Source: Tridacna crocea (lineage: Eukaryota > Mollusca > Bivalvia > Cardiida > Cardiidae). From it: a stretch of DNA of 64,000 nucleotides. Positions 11,106-21,800 of this stretch are shown piece by piece. Each line of letters opens with the position of its first letter. The first letter of the stretch is position 1. Both the position numbers and the translations under genes were made by a program. The stretch lies in assembly GCA_943736015.1 (NCBI GenBank), contig OX031072.1, forward strand, positions 6,475,501 through 6,539,500, written 5' to 3'. The notes below the pieces were generated by a model that was not told where the DNA came from, made no database searches, and saw only the letters and a program-made list of their open reading frames with translations.

Positions 11106-11315
11106 TAAGGTTCGATACCCGGTTGAGGCGAACTTTCTTTCCGGCATATTTTCGCCTCTCACCTCTGCTGAAGCATGTGAGAAAAGTAGTCGGTGGCTTT
11201 TGAAAGAAAGTTGTGTTAGTACTGGTGTGAGAAAGCCAGGAAACACATGTTCGTCACCGACTGCCACGATATGACCTTAGCTGTTAAAGCATTAAACCCC
11301 AATACAACCAACCAG
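11105..11315 (+). mobile_element. 5'-truncated tRNA-derived SINE
   Basis: B-box-like GGTTCGATACCC (11108) and a 3' segment ending gttaaagcattaaacccc, a tail type I recognise from bivalve SINEs. The A-box half is missing. Confidence 0.5.
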
Positions 11316-12690
11316 TTTGGTAAGATTGAGTGTTTTGCCTCAATGACTTTATCCGAAAGGTTGTGTGTTTGAACCTTGGTTCAGTCATTATTCAATCTTT
11401 GGTCAGACAACAATCCTTCTGTGCTAAAAAGGATTAAATAATGGAAAAGCAGCCAATAAATTCTGGATTTGTTTCTTGAACATGGTCCAAGTTTCTGATT
11501 TGTGTGGAAAAAGCAGCCAATAAATGCTGGTTATGTTTCTTAAGAGTTTTTCAACATGGGTTGGGGTTTAGAATGTAGCTTCTCTTTGGCCCTTGTTCAT
11601 ACCAGAAATGTGTGTTTGAGTCTTAAATTGGCAATGGCTTTGGCTGCAATAGGAGGAAGTGAAAGGTGTCAATGTTGTCAATGGGTTAATGTTTCAGTGT
11701 ATGTGGTCTGTTTTACAAACAAGTTGAGGTCATCCTAAGAAAACAATTTATATGTACAAACTTGTTGTGACATTGGATCTTTTCAAGCATGAATCTTTGG
11801 AAAAAAGTGAGACATTGTACAATGTATATTGTCTCTGACCTTGGGATAACAATGTGATGGGTGGAAAATTTACTAACTATTGTCATGGTCTTATAAAAAT
11901 CAACTTAGCTCAATTTTCTGGAGTTTTCATTGCCTTCTGCCATGATTTTTCTACATTTTACCTTTGGTTGAAAGAGAACTTGGCTTTCTTGCACTACTTT
12001 GTTATTGTATTGCTGGTCTCTCTCTTCTGTGCTAAAACACACTGAACCTGTTCCGGTCATGGTTGAAATCAAACAAGTCTTTAGCTCCTGCTCTCTTTCA
12101 TTCATCATTTGTTGTTACTGCATTGCATTCTAATAACAAAGTAAACAGTCTACATAATCCTCCATAACCGAAAATCTAATAGACTAAAAAGGTAAATCAT
12201 GAAAGTCCCTTCGTTAAGCAACAGAAACATTAAAGGAATTTAAAATTAGGATGTTTTGCATCAGGTGTTCATAACATAGACCAGAGACCCGAGTCCAATT
12301 CCTGCAAGCATGCATCAATAAGCTAACAGTTGTTGGCACCCAGAAACATGAATGGCTGAACTGTGTGTCTGTGGTTTGTCTAAAATTCTTGAAAAAGTAG
12401 CAGAAGTAGTTTTGTAGGAGAAAGGGGAGTAAGAAGTATATAAATAACTGGTATTACCACTGTTTAAAGCTGCCAAAAGAAATGCAAAGGAATACAATCT
12501 TGTAAATATCTCTTTAAATTAAAAAACATGATAGCATGATTCTGAGAGTTATGGAGAAAAGTAAATAAGATCATTTTGAATCTGAATTTGAATCAATGTT
12601 GTGTGTGGTTGTATCTGGGTTAGATTGTGTCTTTGTACTGAGTTCAAAATCTGACAATTTTTTCACTCTGTATCTATTTTTGGCCCCGCC
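11316..12690. other. No recognisable gene or full repeat
   Basis: AT-rich sequence. Open frames are short and unlike known proteins. 12514-12579 is duplicated at 37209-37274. Confidence 0.5.
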
Positions 12691-12758
12691 TCACAAATCA
12701 AACAGTTGAAATCTTGCTGGAGTTCTTTTGAAGTAGATATTGTTGTGTACAAGAAAAC

Positions 12759-12905
12759 AGCACTGCATAAACCAGATTTTCCATGGGCAAATTTAATTGG
12801 AGAATTCTGTCAAAAAAGGGAATATTCACTAGAGTTCTTGCCTAGGCTGGGATTACCTCCCTTGGCATTGGCACTTGGTCACATGACCCTTTTGTTGAAT
12901 AATAT
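12759..12905 (-). repeat. Interspersed repeat R1, copy 2 (inverted)
   Basis: Reverse complement of 8147-8302, matching over nearly the whole length (cttggcattggcac, gtcacatgaccctttt). Confidence 0.6.
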
Positions 12906-13130
12906 TTTTTTTGTGTACAAATTCTTTAAATAAAAAAGAATAAAATCCCCTCCTGATATTCCAGTTACTTTGTTAACAATCCCCTTACAATCCTTAGTTG
13001 AATATAATTCCCTCTTCTACTATAATTCCCTCATCTACATAGATCTGGGTTTCCAACCAAATCATCAAACCTATATCAGCCTTATACTAAACAATCCAAG
13101 CAGTTTTTTTTTTTACCAGTATTCCTTCTT

Positions 13131-13215
13131 TGACCAGTACCTGGATTTGAACCAGGTTTCCTTGCATCATAGTCCACCTACTTAACCATTAGGCTATTCA
13201 GACAACTGAAGATTG
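13131..13215 (-). mobile_element. tRNA-like SINE head
   Basis: On the minus strand TAGCCTAATGGTTAAG (A-box-like) and GGTTCAAATCCAGG (B box) are spaced as in tRNA. A poly-T stretch lies on the plus strand at 13107-13115. The anticodon arm is not a convincing tRNA. Confidence 0.5.
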
Positions 13216-13339
13216 TAGGTACAAATATAATATTTGTACACTGCATTCTGAAAAAACAACAACAACAAAACTTAAATATGTAAATTTCCAAAGGTCAACA
13301 AGTTCAAACTAGTCATTGTACTTTTTTTTCCATCCAACA

Positions 13340-13695
13340 ATAGAAGTTCTTCCAATTTGGACCAGCCTATAATCCTTTCGTCTGGTGAAGAGTTTAAAGG
13401 AAAGACAAAGGACACAGAAAACATGGGAAAAGGAGTTATTGCTTGCTTTTTCAACAATGTTTGCAAGTCTTCTGTGGAGGACAATACAAGTTGTACATGA
13501 TCTTGACTTTACTATTGAAATAGCGATTGAAATAGAAGCTTTTTGAAAACATTGTGGGAAAAGGAGAAAATACTGGTAAGCAGCATTTTCTCCTTTTCCT
13601 ACAATGTTTTCTACCCTACTGAAAACAAATTTAAGTTTTTGAATTCTGTTTATTTTGTCATCTTCAAGTGCTTTCAATTGGGACCGACATTAACT
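13340..13695 (-). mobile_element. T1 remnants
   Basis: An A arm with end (13340-13395) and a separate palindrome plus A arm (13515-13695). The second is nearly full length with a near-perfect stem. Confidence 0.72.
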
Positions 13696-13940
13696 ACTCC
13701 ACCACAAAGTGTAAGACTTGTCCAAATAGAAATGGTATCTACATAGTATATTCATCTTCATCCTCAATTTCTTTAAACCTCTGGCACATTTTCACCTAAG
13801 AAATACGACCCATTTCATGTTTGTTGACAGTAATGCAGCAAAGCAAAAAGTAGAGATCCAAAATCAGGCTGCACTTTTCTTGCAGTGTAATCTTGATCTT
13901 CACTGGTTACAACGGTAACTATAGTCATGTAAAAGGTGCT

Positions 13941-14168
13941 TTAACACTTTACCAAACAACATTAATTTTAGTCTAGCCCAAATTGGAAGCATTTTCAGAC
14001 AACAAAATTAATGCAACTAAAATATTGAAAATTTGCTTTGGGAAAGTGAGAAAACATTGTGGGGAAAAGGAGAAAATGCTGGTTACCAGCATTTTCTCCC
14101 TTTCCCACAATGTTTTCAGAAGGTGTCTCAGGGACATGAGAACCAGGTGTTGTTTGGTAAAGGGATTA
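13941..14168 (+). mobile_element. T1 element, complete
   Basis: TTAACACTTTACCAAAC left. Right end tggtaaagggatta. A further 5'-truncated copy follows at 14180-14323. Confidence 0.86.
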
Positions 14169-14179
14169 CAGTTATATAG

Positions 14180-14850
14180 AAGAATACGTCTTGGAAAGAA
14201 TAAGAAACATTGTTGGAAAAGGAGAAAATAATGGTTTTCAGCATTTTCTCCTTTTCTAACAATGTTTATAAAAGTATTTTTTCTCTGGGCTATAACAGTG
14301 CTGGATTTTATGGTAAAGTTTTACGGCGAGATCTTTGGTCACTCGATCACAACAAAATGTTATACATAATTCTCAATTTCACATAAACATCTGGCAATAA
14401 ATTCAATGCACATCTAAAAAATCATTTAACAAACCTTTATTTTCTTTTTTTCATATTTCATTTTGTAGCTAAAAAACTAGAAATGTGATAGATACTTGCA
14501 AATAATAATCTTGAATTTTTTTTCTCATGATTGTTTCAGCTATTTGTCTCTATAGCATACATGTTAAAGCTACCCTTAGAAGTGTTCATTTAAATACCTT
14601 GTCCCAAAATGAAAAAATGCCAGTACTCAGACTTTTGTCCTTTTCCCACAATATTTTCTAGCCTATAACAGACATCTTTTATCATTTGAGTAGCACTGAG
14701 TAGTATACAGATTGATTTCAGTATAAAATTTTGTTTTGTTGTGCAGAAACGTCCTTTACCATGCAATCCTGAATTGACAGTTCAACAACTAATAAAGAAA
14801 ACATTTGAAAATATTGTGAGAAATGGAGAAAATAGTGGTTACCAGCATAA
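14180..14850. mobile_element. T1 fragments
   Basis: Palindrome pieces at 14195-14275, 14600-14670 and 14800-14850 (the last with an arm B start at 14753). Between them is plain AT-rich sequence. Confidence 0.6.
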
Positions 14851-14940
14851 TCTGGTTTCTGAAAGTTCTTCTATTCAAACAGTCATGCAGTTGCTCATTT
14901 TTGTGTGCCACATGTATAATGGTTGACATGTGTTACACCA

Positions 14941-15128
14941 GGTTCCGTAATCACCAACAGAACGTTCTTTGTCTTATTCTTCAAGATTTTCTGACTCTGA
15001 AAGTAACAGAACATCTGATTGGCTAAACCATAATGGTTTAGCCAATCAGATGTTCTGTTACTTTCACATTGACAAAATTCTGAAGAATATGACTTAGAAT
15101 GTTCTTAAGAACGGTTGGTGAATACAGA
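14941..15128. mobile_element. Foldback MITE family F, copy 2
   Basis: A nearly perfect inverted repeat of about 188 bp centred on GGCTAAACCATAATGGTTTA. A single-sided remnant of the same family lies at 33252-33348. Confidence 0.8.
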
Positions 15129-15364
15129 TCCAAGACTACACTTGGATGAGCCTATGAAGCGTCCAACCTAAAGATCTTACTCCTTCATCATATAAAACAA
15201 AAATCAGGTAACCAATCAAACAATATATTCTTTTTATAAAGATATACATGTATGTCCTCAAGAACAATCCATACACAAGGAGAGATAATAAGTCCAGACC
15301 ACCACACAGGTTATTACAGAAACATAATGCCAAAATTGCATCAGAGGAGAAACAATGACGGTGT

Positions 15365-15541
15365 TTAAACCTTTACCAATTAATCCCTGGTTTTTACAAC
15401 ACAAAGATGGAAGCCTTTTAAAAACACTGTGGGAAGAGGAGAAAATGATGGATACCAGCATTTTCTTCTTTTCCCCCAATGTTTTCAAAAGGCTTCTTCC
15501 TCATTATTGTGAAAACCAGGGATTGTTTGGTAAAGGATTAA
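15365..15541. mobile_element. Fully palindromic T1 derivative (two B arms)
   Basis: 177 bp between TTAA ends. Both arms are B-type (AATCCCTGGTTTTTACAA on the left, its mirror on the right), so the A arm has been replaced and the whole element is an inverted repeat. Confidence 0.82.
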
Positions 15542-15957
15542 AGGAATTTGTTACCACTTGTAATGTAGAATTAACATCATTGAAAACAGATGCAATTTTA
15601 TGTAACAAACACTTGATCCCTTTTATTGCAATAGTTTTTCAAAAGCTGTTTACAAAGCTGCATACAAAAAAAAAACCCCAATGTGTATGGTCAAAATTTG
15701 ATTCTCTCTCCCATGTAATTTAGTAAATAATTATATACAGACTTTCCATTCTTTCAGTGCCTACTGTATAAATTCAATATCTCTCAATGGCGGAAAATAC
15801 AACTGACCGAAACTCATGAAGTCTTTGTCTCATAGGCATGTCGAAACAAGCAGATGGCGTAGATCTACAATCAAGCTGCACATTCTGTGCGATCTGATCT
15901 CTATCTATGTAATCAAGCCCCACCCCCCTCAACCTTACCTATGGCACTGAATGGGAT

Positions 15958-16012
15958 AACATGATTGGGTTAACTTAACATGATTGGGTTAACTTAACAT
16001 GATTGGGTTAAC
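15958..16012 (+). repeat. 19-bp tandem repeat, three units
   Basis: AACATGATTGGGTTAACTT repeated three times. Confidence 0.9.
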
Positions 16013-16044
16013 AGTATATAACACTTGCTCTTAGACATACAAGT

Positions 16045-16228
16045 CTATGTTTTAACGACCATAGAAAGAAACCTTTTGAAAACATTGTGGGAAAAGAGAA
16101 AATGCTGGTAACCAGTATTTTGTCCTTTTCCCACAATGTTTTCCATCCTTCATGGACAGATTCCTAGACTTGAGTAACAGTTATACTGTTGTCTGCAAAT
16201 TCTTTCAATTTGAACATGTCAAACATTT
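16045..16228 (-). mobile_element. T1 element, end replaced by minisatellite
   Basis: Palindrome and A arm intact to caatttgaacatgtcaaac, then the 24-bp minisatellite begins where the terminal repeat should be. Confidence 0.7.
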
Positions 16229-16610
16229 TTTCCCAAATGCAGCACTTGAGTATTTCCCAAATACAGCACTTGTTTATCAAATACAGCACTTGTTTATTTC
16301 CCAAATGCAGCACTCAAGTATTTCCCAAATGCAGCACTCGAATATTTCCCAAATGCAGCACTCGAGTATTTCCCAAATGCAGCACTTGAGTAGTTCCAAA
16401 ATGCAGCACTTGAGTACTTCTAAAAAGCAGCACTCGAGCATTTCCCAAATGCAGCACTTGAGTATTTCCCGAATGCAGCACTTCAGTAGTTCCAAAATGC
16501 AGCACTCGAGTATTTCTCAAAAGAAGCACTTGAGCATTTCCCAAACGCAGCACTTGAGTATTTCCTGAATGCAGCACTTGAGTATTTCCCGCATGCAGCT
16601 CTTGAATTTT
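16229..16610 (+). repeat. 24-bp minisatellite, about 16 units
   Basis: Unit CCCAAATGCAGCACTTGAGT plus ATTT, with variants (cccaaatacagcac, ttccaaaatgcagcac). Period 24 keeps frames open on both strands, producing repetitive ORFs that I do not regard as genes. Confidence 0.92.
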
Positions 16611-16659
16611 AACTATTTGCTGGATTGTATCATTTTATGTACCAGTATTTGTCCCTACT

Positions 16660-16820
16660 ACCACACAATTGAAAGCATTTGCAGATGACAAATTAAATTT
16701 GACTCAAATATGGATATGTATTTGAAAGGGTTGAAAATATTGCCGGAAAAAGAGAAAATGCTAGTTACCAGCAATACCTTTCTTTTCCTAAAATATCTTC
16801 AAAAGCCTTTTTACAAAAGT
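16660..16820 (+). mobile_element. T1 element, degenerate
   Basis: A arm (attgaaagcatttgcagatg) and a decayed palindrome with a diverged centre (agttaccagcaatacc). Confidence 0.6.
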
Positions 16821-16919
16821 TGCATTATGTATTCTGATCCATAACATACACTGTCTAGATATTTTTATATATGTACTGAATGAAATGCCCTAAAAATTGC
16901 CGTAATCAACTTTCACCTA

Positions 16920-17143
16920 TTAACCCTTTACTCCATAGATACTCATTTCTACGCATTGCTTGTAGCAGCCTTTGGAAAACATTGTGGCAAAAGGTGAAAT
17001 TGCTTGGGATGAGCAATTTCACCTTTCGTCACAATCTTTTCTATGCTATCAAAAGGTGTCATATACACATAAGAAACAACTTCATCCTTGCTGTTATTTA
17101 GGGTTAGAGATACCATAGAAAAGCCTTATGGGTAAAGGGTTAA
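16920..17143 (+). mobile_element. T2 element, complete
   Basis: 224 bp, TTAACCCTTTACTCCATAG to gggtaaagggttaa. Palindrome has two unpaired sites (ttgggatgagcaa, tttcgtcac). Confidence 0.88.
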
Positions 17144-17417
17144 TTGAAAAAAGACAAGCATGTTTAGTTTATTTGATTCTTTTAACAACATGATTTTTAA
17201 CTTGATCCAAATTTAAAGTCAATACAATGATCAAATCAACAATCTTGTCAGGTATGAATAAACAGTCTCACAATTAAAAACATTATGCTATGCACCTTTT
17301 ACCACCTTAGGTACAAAATTATATTGCATTTTAGGGACAAGTTTACATCTCTAAAAATGTTATTTTTACATGCTACATTGTGCAACATAAATAACTCAAA
17401 TTGTTACAAAAAGTATT

Positions 17418-17484
17418 TTAACTCTTTACCAGACATCAAAACTTTTGGACCGGTCCAAATTGAAAGCATTTGCAGATGACGAAT
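17418..17484 (+). mobile_element. T1 arm A fragment
   Basis: TTAACTCTTTACCAGAC to tttgcagatgacg. The rest is lost. Confidence 0.7.
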
Positions 17485-17514
17485 GACATGTAGCTTTAAT
17501 TTCAGTATTTGTTG

Positions 17515-17738
17515 TTAAACCCTTTCCCACACAATGACGACTTTGAACAACCATGATAAATATGCCTTTTGGCATTGTAGGAAAAGGAGAAAATGCTGGT
17601 TACCAGCATTTTCTCCTTTTTCTGCGATGTTTTCTACCCTTCCAAGAACAAATTACCATTTTATAGTCGCAATTATTTTACTATCTGCAAATGCCTTCAT
17701 TTTGGACTTGTCTAAAATTTTGTCATCTGGTAATGGAT
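17515..17738 (-). mobile_element. T1 element, complete but diverged
   Basis: ttaaaccctttcccacac to ggtaatgga. Stem base shortened (ggcattgtagg). Confidence 0.8.
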
Positions 17739-17744
17739 GATGAG

Positions 17745-18250
17745 TAGAAAACATTGTTGTAAAAGGAGAACATGCTGGTTTCCAGAATTTTCTCCTTCTC
17801 CATTAATGTTTTCAAAAGACTTCTTTCTCAACACTAAATTATTCTGGAAAGGATTACCTGCATTTTCTACTTTCCTCATAATGTTTTCAAAAGGATTTGT
17901 TGCTGTTAGAGAAAAGATAGTGGTAACCAGCATTTTCTCCAATTCCCACAATGTTTTCAAAAGGCTTCCTCTCAAGGTTGGTACAACAGTGAATTATACT
18001 GGAAAGTGTTATTTTCCTTGTTAAAGTTGAGTACACAGATGCTCAAATATAGTTTGTTTAAATACAAAACAACATCTCAATTAACTTTTTATCAAATGAC
18101 AAAAGTGCAGACTTGTCCACAGTCAAAATGCCAAACAAGATATCAAAATGTAGATCAAACAATGGAGTTCCTCTTTTAGAGGGATAAAAAAACATCTAAG
18201 AAAAAGTGAAAAGCTGATAACCAGCATTTTCGACTTTTTCCAGAATGTTA
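17745..18250. mobile_element. Degenerate T1 cluster
   Basis: Three palindrome remnants between 17745 and 17985 and an A arm plus stem at 18080-18250. None has a recognisable TTAA at both ends. Confidence 0.6.
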
Positions 18251-18333
18251 CTGTATTAATAGATATATTATGCATGTCAAAAAATGTGCAAATTACTGAT
18301 TACATTTTACATACAGAAATGTTTGCAAATTCA

Positions 18334-18339
18334 TTTATT
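18334..18339 (-). promoter_or_regulatory. Possible polyadenylation signal of SLC25A11
   Basis: AATAAA on the coding strand about 280 nt after the stop. Part of a T1 arm lies between the stop and this site, so the 3' UTR would contain transposon sequence. Other A-rich sites nearby could serve instead. Confidence 0.3.
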
Positions 18340-18469
18340 TGCTGGCATTCTTGTGGTAAAATAGGCAAACAGAAAAGTTTGTGAATTTCTCAAATTAGTG
18401 AAATCGCAAACATTTCCATGTTGCAAAAATTTCCACTTATACAGTACTACTTTCAGAAACAAAGTACAT

Positions 18470-18555
18470 CATTTGAGCCACATGCACTGTTGTCTACATA
18501 TGCTTTCAATTTGAACGAGTCTAACATTTTGTCATCTTTTAAAAAGATAATAACC
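18470..18555 (-). mobile_element. T1 arm A within the SLC25A11 3' UTR
   Basis: gctttcaatttgaacgagtc with the terminal segment tcatctttt. It lies 63-148 nt after the stop on the transcript strand. Confidence 0.65.
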
Positions 18556-18617
18556 TAAAATATCTGTACAAAAAGTCAAAAATATATATGCACAACAAAA
18601 CTAGATCATGGCCATAA

Positions 18618-18800
18618 TTATAAACCGCCACCTCCTGAAGTGCCTGTGTCACCTAACACAATTTTCTTGTAGAATTTATTCATCTGCTCCAAAAAGATGA
18701 AGGTCAGTACAGTGTGGGGACCCAGTCTAGCGAAATATGGCGTGAAACCCTTCCATAAACTAAACACACCTTCCTTTGATGTGACCTTCATAAGGACATC
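18618..18800 (-). CDS. SLC25A11: SLC25A11 exon 10 (stop codon)
   Basis: Encodes residues 259-318 with LWKGFTPYFARLGPHTVL, helix 6, then a short Gly-rich tail (SGGGGL) and TAA. The tail is a little longer than the human one. Acceptor CTGCAG. Confidence 0.95.
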   Translation of the reverse strand, partial: DVLMKVTSKEGVFSLWKGFTPYFARLGPHTVLTFIFLEQMNKFYKKIVLGDTGTSGGGGL

Positions 18801-21800
18801 CTGCAGAATGGACAAATAAAAAATTGTTTCTGTAAAGATATTCTGACATTTTGATATAAGGGGAAAAAAATATTGCTAGATTTTTAGTGAAAATTTTGAG
18901 TCAAATAAGGGGCATCACTGTGTTAAAAACACTGATGGTTAATCTAGCCCTTTTGTATAGATTTACCTTTTAAGTATCACTGACCTATCGAAGTTTAACC
19001 CTTTACCAGATGACAAAATTTTAGCTTTGTCCAAACTGAATGCATTTACAGATAATAATTTCAATGGGGCTTCAATGCTACAAGTTTTCTTTGATAGGGT
19101 AGAAATCATTGTGGGAAAGGGAGAAAATGCTGGTTACCAGCATTTTCTTCTTTTCCCTCAATGTTTTTAAACGGCTTGTTTCCCAGGGTCATTTAAAAAG
19201 CGGCATTGTACAAAGAAGGATTAAAGTAAATATCTCCAGTAATAACACTTAACAGAGATATTGTAAAAATGTCAAACTTTTCATAAAGCTAAAACAAGAC
19301 CAGGGCTTTGACAACAGCTCCTCATTTTCCTTTAAAACAGCCGAGCTGACAAAGTAACAACTTTTCCATCCTAATTTAGAAATGTGTGAAAAATACTGAC
19401 GACTAACTCTGGGTGCAATCTCGCAGGTAAAACAGTTGACATAGTTCTTGTCTTATATATCAGGTTACAGAAGACCAGTCTGTCAAACTCAAAACGCCAC
19501 TGTATATAAGGTATGACTACAAAATCCCAACTTATAACGACCCTAAGAAAGGTTTTTGAAAACATTATTGGAAAAGGAGAAAATGCTGGTAACCAGCATT
19601 TTCTTCTTTTCCAACAATGTTTTCTGCCCTGTCAAGAACAAACTTCATCCTAATGGCTACCTTTAGTTTGTCGTCAGCAGATATTTTCAATTTGGACAAG
19701 TCTAAATTTTTTTCCTTTGGTAAAGTGTTAGTGAAGGAATATATAAGGATTTTTTTTTTTAAACTTCAGAAATGGTATGGGGAGAAAAAGCTTTGAACTG
19801 CAATGGCCAGAAAAGCAATGAAGGAAACTTACAAGGGCCCCTTTATACTCTGGTTTTCCGTCTATAATTTTCATGTTCTGTATCCTGAAAGTTACAGAAT
19901 AAAAGAACTTTGTCAATTTCATTTTGATGTTTTACAATATTTTTTCATACTATATTTCATATTCTAACATGACTTGAATTTGGCTCAACGTAATTGTGGT
20001 TAAACCTAAATCATTCTATATAGAGTGACACCATTCTATATAAGAAATATATCATTCTTTCTTAAATAAGAAAGCAAGTTATTGAGTTGAATATAATTTT
20101 CATCCATGTTTTTACAGTAAAGGCTTGGTCAGACCAGCTAATGGACATGCAGAATTTGATTATCTGTTTAGCGTTTACAAAATTCATCTTCGCAGCTCCA
20201 GGCTCATGCGATCGGTATGTCAGCAAATAAGACACATAGTGACTGAACGAGTACCACAAATATAACGCACATTTACCTGATGTAAACCAGATGAAAAACA
20301 GTCTATTAACAGGTATCACCATATGAGCAAGAGACTTGTACCAGATAAAACTGAAGTGCAAGGCATGAGAACCGAGCAAAACATATGATTAACAGCAATT
20401 TAACCAACACCAATGTACAAGGAACGTAGCAGTCACATGACATGCCAAGGGAACAAATTGTTAGATGTATCCAAAGTCTATCATTTGCATGTCTCTGACC
20501 ATTTTGTTTGGGTAAATTTTTTAACATGCCCAAAACTTCCCACCAGACGGAATGGACATCGCCGGACAAAGACGGACAGGTAGTGGATTCATGGATAATA
20601 AACGGACATGAAAGGTTAAAAGTAATTTTAACTGTAACACATACATTAGCTTGGTGTGACCAAGGCTTAAGTAAGAAGTTGTTTTCCTTTCAACATGAGT
20701 TGGTACCAGCATTTTCTCAATGTTTTCTACTCTACCATAAACATAATTCAATTCTTAAGCCAGCACTCTTTTAATGCTTTCAAATTGGGCAAGTCTAAAA
20801 TTTTTTTGTTTTGGTAAAAGTTTATTCCCTGTTTAAGATCTGCAAAAGACTATTCCAGATTTCCTTCAAATATTCAACTTTGCCTTTAAGTATTTTAAAT
20901 ACGCTAAGTAAAAATAATAAGCATTAAGAAAACAACTTACCTCGTTTTAGCTATATCTACAGGCATAGAGAAAAACGTTGTGACAAATCCACTGATCATA
21001 CTTGCAACAAAATGTAAAAATAGCCCTTCACTAAAATAGCCTGCAATAAGAAACAAAAAGTCTTGTAAAGGGAAAGATATTACAGTATAACCTGTGTAAG
21101 AAACCACCTGCCTCAACTCTATACTAAACACTACAATTTTTAGATTCTTCCAAATCATAACAAATGCAGACAACAGGAAAAAATGTCCCCTAAACAATGG
21201 GACCCTTCTCTGAAAGGGTGCAAAATGTGCTTGTTATCAACATTTTCTCCTCCCACATTTTCAATGGCTTTCTTCTATGGCATACTATATATCATAGTAT
21301 CATTTGGTAAACGGACAAAGATGGATCTTGTGGGTAACAGGGATAAAATGGTAGAAGCAGGCCTCTCACATCAATGTTTACATGTGCCAGTCCCAAAATG
21401 GGCGCAGTCAATCTTTGGGAGCATCAATTTTAATGTATTGGTTAAGACCTTAATATACAATGTAGAATTTGTTTCAAAAAGTTTCAAAGTTCACTTTCTT
21501 CGGGCCATTACAAAGCAGTATTGTGTAGTATATGGTTAACCCATTACCAAACAATCCCTACTTTTGACACTCCTGAGAAAGAAGCCTTTAGAAAACATTG
21601 TGGGAAAAGGAAAAAATGCTGGTAACCTGCATTTTCTCCTTTTCCCACAATGTTTTCTACCCTTCACATAACAATTTTCAAATATTCAGTCACTTTTATT
21701 TTGTAGTCTGCATGTGCTTTCAAACTGGACCAGTTCAAAATATTGCTGTTTGGTAATGGTTAAGGCAAAACTAGCAAACATGGTAACCAGCATTTTCTCC

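Noticed and set aside
16152-16577. Repetitive open frames on both strands over the 24-bp array
   Set aside because: A period divisible by three keeps all frames open. There is no codon bias, start context or known repeat protein.
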